A DNA stretch of 32,666 bases. It comes from an uncultured Oscillospiraceae bacterium. Its GTDB lineage: Bacteria; Bacillota; Clostridia; Oscillospirales; Ruminococcaceae. The position numbers and the translations under genes were made by a program. The stretch lies in assembly GCA_934527255.1 (NCBI GenBank), contig CAKTAM010000006.1, positions 1 through 32,666 on the forward strand, read 5' to 3'. Below the pieces are notes generated by a model. The model was not told where the DNA came from. It saw nothing but the letters and a program-made list of their open reading frames with translations, and made no database searches. Shown here in pieces: positions 32,469-32,666 of the stretch; the stretch's first letter is position 1, and each line of letters starts with the position of its first letter.

Positions 32469-32666
32469 ATGGGACACAACAGAGATTATAAACCCGAGGA
32501 CATTGCCTTTCCCAACCAGGTCATTACCGAATCCGAGCTGGTCGGCGAAATGGAAAAAAGCTATATCGAATACGCCATGAGCGTCATTGTCGGGCGTGCC
32601 CTGCCGGATGTGCGCGACGGCCTCAAGCCGGTGCACCGCCGCATCCTGTACGCCATGTATGAGGAT
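32469..32666 (+). CDS. gyrA: DNA gyrase subunit A (partial, N-terminus)
   Basis: First 66 codons of the breakage-reunion subunit; the gene continues past the window. After a short leader (MGHNRDYKPEDIAFPNQ), the family opening EMEKSYIEYAMSVIVGRALP and DVRDGLKPVHRRILYAMYED is unmistakable. The quinolone-resistance region and catalytic tyrosine lie beyond the edge. The start is set by a perfect AAGGAGGTGA nine bases upstream, directly after the gyrB stop, so gyrB-gyrA is an operon. Confidence 0.98.
   Translation, partial: MGHNRDYKPEDIAFPNQVITESELVGEMEKSYIEYAMSVIVGRALPDVRDGLKPVHRRILYAMYED

Overview
This window reads as the replication-origin region of a GC-rich Gram-positive anaerobe of the Clostridia, most likely Oscillospirales/Ruminococcaceae (the Faecalibacterium, Gemmiger, Subdoligranulum area). 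That placement is inferred from gene order, a type III glutamine synthetase, high GC and classic AGGAGG ribosome binding sites; no 16S gene is present to confirm it. Nearly all genes point away from oriC: everything from rpmH leftwards is on the minus strand (except glnA), and dnaA rightwards is on the plus strand.

Left arm, accessory metabolism (1-11,200): a minus-strand oligopeptide/dipeptide ABC transporter (lipoprotein, permease B, and permease C cut by the window edge) is divergent from a plus-strand type III glutamine synthetase. Next come proA and proB (proline synthesis), with a long, potentially structured leader before proB. They are followed by a membrane protein with four-cysteine zinc ribbons, ridA, and a tRNA-Met/tRNA-Glu pair behind a consensus sigma-A promoter.

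Middle, the conserved origin-flanking block (11,358-24,337): serS, parB, parA, noc, rsmG, mnmG, mnmE, jag/khpB, yidC, yidD, rnpA and rpmH, all on the minus strand and in the same order as in Bacillus subtilis except for serS. Three parS-type palindromes lie between noc and parA. ParA/ParB segregate the origin and Noc is a paralogous CTPase-type clamp. RnpA, YidC, Jag, MnmE, MnmG and RsmG serve tRNA maturation, membrane insertion, RNA binding, and tRNA/rRNA modification.

Right arm, replication (24,338-32,666): dnaA, then the dnaA-dnaN intergenic region, which carries DnaA-box-like TTTTCCACA sequences followed by a run of CTA triplets matching the B. subtilis DnaA-trio unwinding element. Then come dnaN, a small unrecognised membrane protein gene, an S4-domain gene (yaaA), recF, remB (DUF370), gyrB and the start of gyrA. 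dnaN, the small gene, yaaA and recF are chained by ATGA overlaps.

Most noteworthy items: the oriC architecture, with all recognisable boxes downstream of dnaA; an eleven-unit 16-bp tandem repeat between recF and remB; the 120-residue membrane protein embedded in dnaN-recF; Noc-type specificity residues in a protein lacking an obvious membrane-anchoring N-terminus; an RGG-rich tail on Jag; and the proB leader. I found no insertion sequence, prophage, CRISPR array or defence system. The window is mainly a housekeeping core, with novelty in small elements rather than in a large new system.
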